The notes beneath the pieces were generated by a model. It did not search any database. It was given only the letters and a program-made list of their open reading frames with translations, and was not told where the DNA came from. DNA of 64,000 nt from contig NZ_CP133548.1 in assembly GCF_031198435.1 (NCBI RefSeq), positions 3,444,001 to 3,508,000 of the forward strand, in the 5' to 3' direction. Position 1 is the first letter of the stretch; each line of letters begins with the position of its first letter. This document shows, one piece after another, positions 62,635-64,000 of the stretch. The stretch is from Pleionea litopenaei. GTDB taxonomy: Bacteria; Pseudomonadota; Gammaproteobacteria; Enterobacterales; Kangiellaceae. The position numbers and the translations under genes were made by a program.

Positions 62635-63393
62635 TTGGATATCGCAACTCTCATTGGTTTATTCGGTGCCGTTGGTATTGTCGCTTTGTCGATGATTTTG
62701 GCGGGCGGCTTCGGTCAATTCATTGATGTACCCTCAATTTTGGTGGTCGTCATTGGATCGCACTTGGTGGTGCTTGGACAATATCCACTCAATGATTTTA
62801 TTGGCGCCGCAAAAGCGGGCATGAAAACCATTATGTTTAAGTCGCCAGACTATCAGGCGATTATTGCTAAAATTGTAGAGCTGGCCGACTTGTCGCGCAA
62901 AGGCGGTTTATTATCACTTGAGGGGGCAGAAATTGAAGACCCGTTTCTCAAGAAGGGGGTGGGCTTATTAGTTGATGGCCACGACGGAGAAGTGGTCAAG
63001 TCGATACTCGAGAAAGACGTCTCAATGGCATCACAGCGGCACGAGGTTGGGGCTAAGGTATTTAAGAGCTTAGCGGGCGTTGCCCCAGCAATGGGTATGA
63101 TTGGAACCTTAATTGGATTGGTTGCCATGCTCGGTAATATGGATGATCCCAAGTCGATTGGGCCAGCCATGGCGGTTGCCTTGTTGACGACTTTATACGG
63201 GGCCATGATGGCGAACATGATGGCGACACCGATTGCTGATAAATTGGGGTTGCGAGATACCGAAGAAAAACTGGCTCGAAAATTGATGATTGACGGCCTA
63301 TTAGGCATTCAAGCCGGACAAAATCCTCGCGTAATCGAGCAAGTTCTGATGGGCTACCTCGCCGAAGGCAAGCGACCGAGTGCCGAGGAATAA
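62635..63393 (+). CDS. pomA: Flagellar motor stator protein PomA/MotA
   Basis: The 252-residue protein has four membrane helices, beginning MDIATLIGLFGAVGIVALSMI, with the SLAGVAPAMGMIGTLIGLVAMLGNM and GPAMAVALLTTLYGAMMANMMATPIADKL stretches of stator ion channels. The start MD-x-ATLIG and the location next to xseB-ispA-dxs match PomA of Vibrio and Shewanella, which are sodium-driven. The start is TTG with AGGAAA eight bases upstream. No sigma28 promoter was seen in front. Ion type is inferred from similarity only. Confidence 0.92.
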   Translation: MDIATLIGLFGAVGIVALSMILAGGFGQFIDVPSILVVVIGSHLVVLGQYPLNDFIGAAKAGMKTIMFKSPDYQAIIAKIVELADLSRKGGLLSLEGAEIEDPFLKKGVGLLVDGHDGEVVKSILEKDVSMASQRHEVGAKVFKSLAGVAPAMGMIGTLIGLVAMLGNMDDPKSIGPAMAVALLTTLYGAMMANMMATPIADKLGLRDTEEKLARKLMIDGLLGIQAGQNPRVIEQVLMGYLAEGKRPSAEE

Positions 63394-63396
63394 CCT

Positions 63397-64000
63397 GTGA
63401 GTGATGAAGAAGAATGTAAATGCCCCCCGGAAGGGTTACCTGATTATATGGGGACATTTGCCGACTTAATGGCACTGTTGATGTGCTTTTTCGTTTTGTT
63501 ATTGGCCTTCTCCGAAATGGACGTCCTTAAGTTCAAGCAAATTGCTGGTTCTATGAAGTATGCCTTCGGCGTGCAAAATAAAGTCGAGGTGAAAGACATC
63601 CCCAAAGGTACCAGTGTCATTGCTCAAGAATTTTCACCGGGCAAGCCGACGCCCACGATGATCGAAGCCATCATGCAACACACAGTGGAGATCACTAAAG
63701 AGTCTTTGGAATTCGATGAACCCGTTGAGAAGGATCCTGAACAAGGTGAAGGAGACTTCAAAGACAAAGGTCAAGGCGATTCAAGCAATCAAGGTCAAGG
63801 GGAGAAACAAGCTGAAGTGTCGGCTGCCGCCGAGCAGTTAGCCAGAGACATTGCCGCGATGATGTCGGAACAACTCGACTCTGGGCAAATTGAGCTCTTA
63901 GCCAAAGATAACCTGGTCGTCATTCGAATTCGAGAGAGCGGTTCTTTTGCTTCGGGCTCTGACTTGATAGAACCGGGTTTTATCGGTGTGCTTTCAAAAA
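63397..64000 (+). CDS. pomB: Flagellar motor stator protein PomB/MotB (partial, right edge)
   Basis: The open frame from GTG 63397 runs without a stop to the window end (201 codons). It begins MSDEEECKCPPEGLPDYMGTF, then ADLMALLMCFFVLLLAF carries the single membrane helix with the ion-binding aspartate D23. A Gly/Gln/Lys-rich linker and the first part of the OmpA-like peptidoglycan-binding domain follow. GAGGA at 63385-63389 lies seven bases upstream, inside the end of pomA, and only three bases separate the genes. The C-terminal peptidoglycan-anchoring half is outside the window. Confidence 0.92.
   Translation, partial: MSDEEECKCPPEGLPDYMGTFADLMALLMCFFVLLLAFSEMDVLKFKQIAGSMKYAFGVQNKVEVKDIPKGTSVIAQEFSPGKPTPTMIEAIMQHTVEITKESLEFDEPVEKDPEQGEGDFKDKGQGDSSNQGQGEKQAEVSAAAEQLARDIAAMMSEQLDSGQIELLAKDNLVVIRIRESGSFASGSDLIEPGFIGVLSK

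Overview
The window reads as a chromosomal segment of a free-living, probably marine gammaproteobacterium. The evidence is gene order and content: a glyA-nrdR-ribD-ribE-ribB(X)-ribH-nusB-thiL-pgpA block, an xseB-ispA-dxs block, a PomA/PomB-type flagellar stator, OxyR, EttA, class II DAHP synthase, a polyhydroxybutyrate synthase/phasin pair, and a LacI-controlled GlcNAc/chitin locus of the Alteromonadales/Oceanospirillales type. A Kangiella/Aliikangiella/Pleionea-like host would fit, but genus cannot be fixed without a search. I saw no rRNA, tRNA, CRISPR array, insertion sequence or prophage.

Layout. 1-6 kb: the tail of a TonB-like gene and a TPR protein, a GNAT-like enzyme, a glycosyltransferase/PAP2 pair, dgkA, a small flagellar-rod-like protein behind a sigma28-like promoter, and a SprA-related HExxH protein. 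6-8 kb: dam, a HigBA-like toxin-antitoxin pair and a six-copy 17-bp tandem repeat. 8-15 kb: the accessory region of most interest, an AraC-type regulator facing a tightly packed four-gene operon. Its first and last genes encode secreted peptidoglycan hydrolases (an SLT/lysozyme-like enzyme and an M23 metallopeptidase, both with repeated targeting modules); the two middle genes encode membrane-anchored proteins I do not recognise. 15-26 kb: GNAT, phaC and phaP, small envelope proteins, class II DAHP synthase, a large two-PilZ protein, radA, a small PilZ protein and oxyR.

26-43 kb: a complete GlcNAc/chitin-oligosaccharide utilisation locus. A TonB-dependent receptor imports the sugar; two flavin-halogenase-like proteins flank a SapC-family protein; a GH20 hexosaminidase follows. 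A second operon carries nagK, nagB-II, nagA, an SSS symporter, nagX and the LacI-family regulator nagR. Three near-identical TGACAGCGYTGTCA palindromes, two before the receptor and one before nagK, tie both operons to NagR.

43-64 kb: mostly housekeeping. It holds a small membrane protein, ettA, a HEAT-repeat/cyclophilin fusion lipoprotein, a CDF metal exporter, an SLT lipoprotein, a hypothetical protein, the glyA to pgpA biosynthetic block, a retropepsin-like protease, glsA, dxs, ispA, xseB, and pomA with a pomB that runs off the right edge.

Several predicted starts were moved downstream of the longest open frame because a Shine-Dalgarno sequence or family alignment favours an internal start; these are noted per gene.
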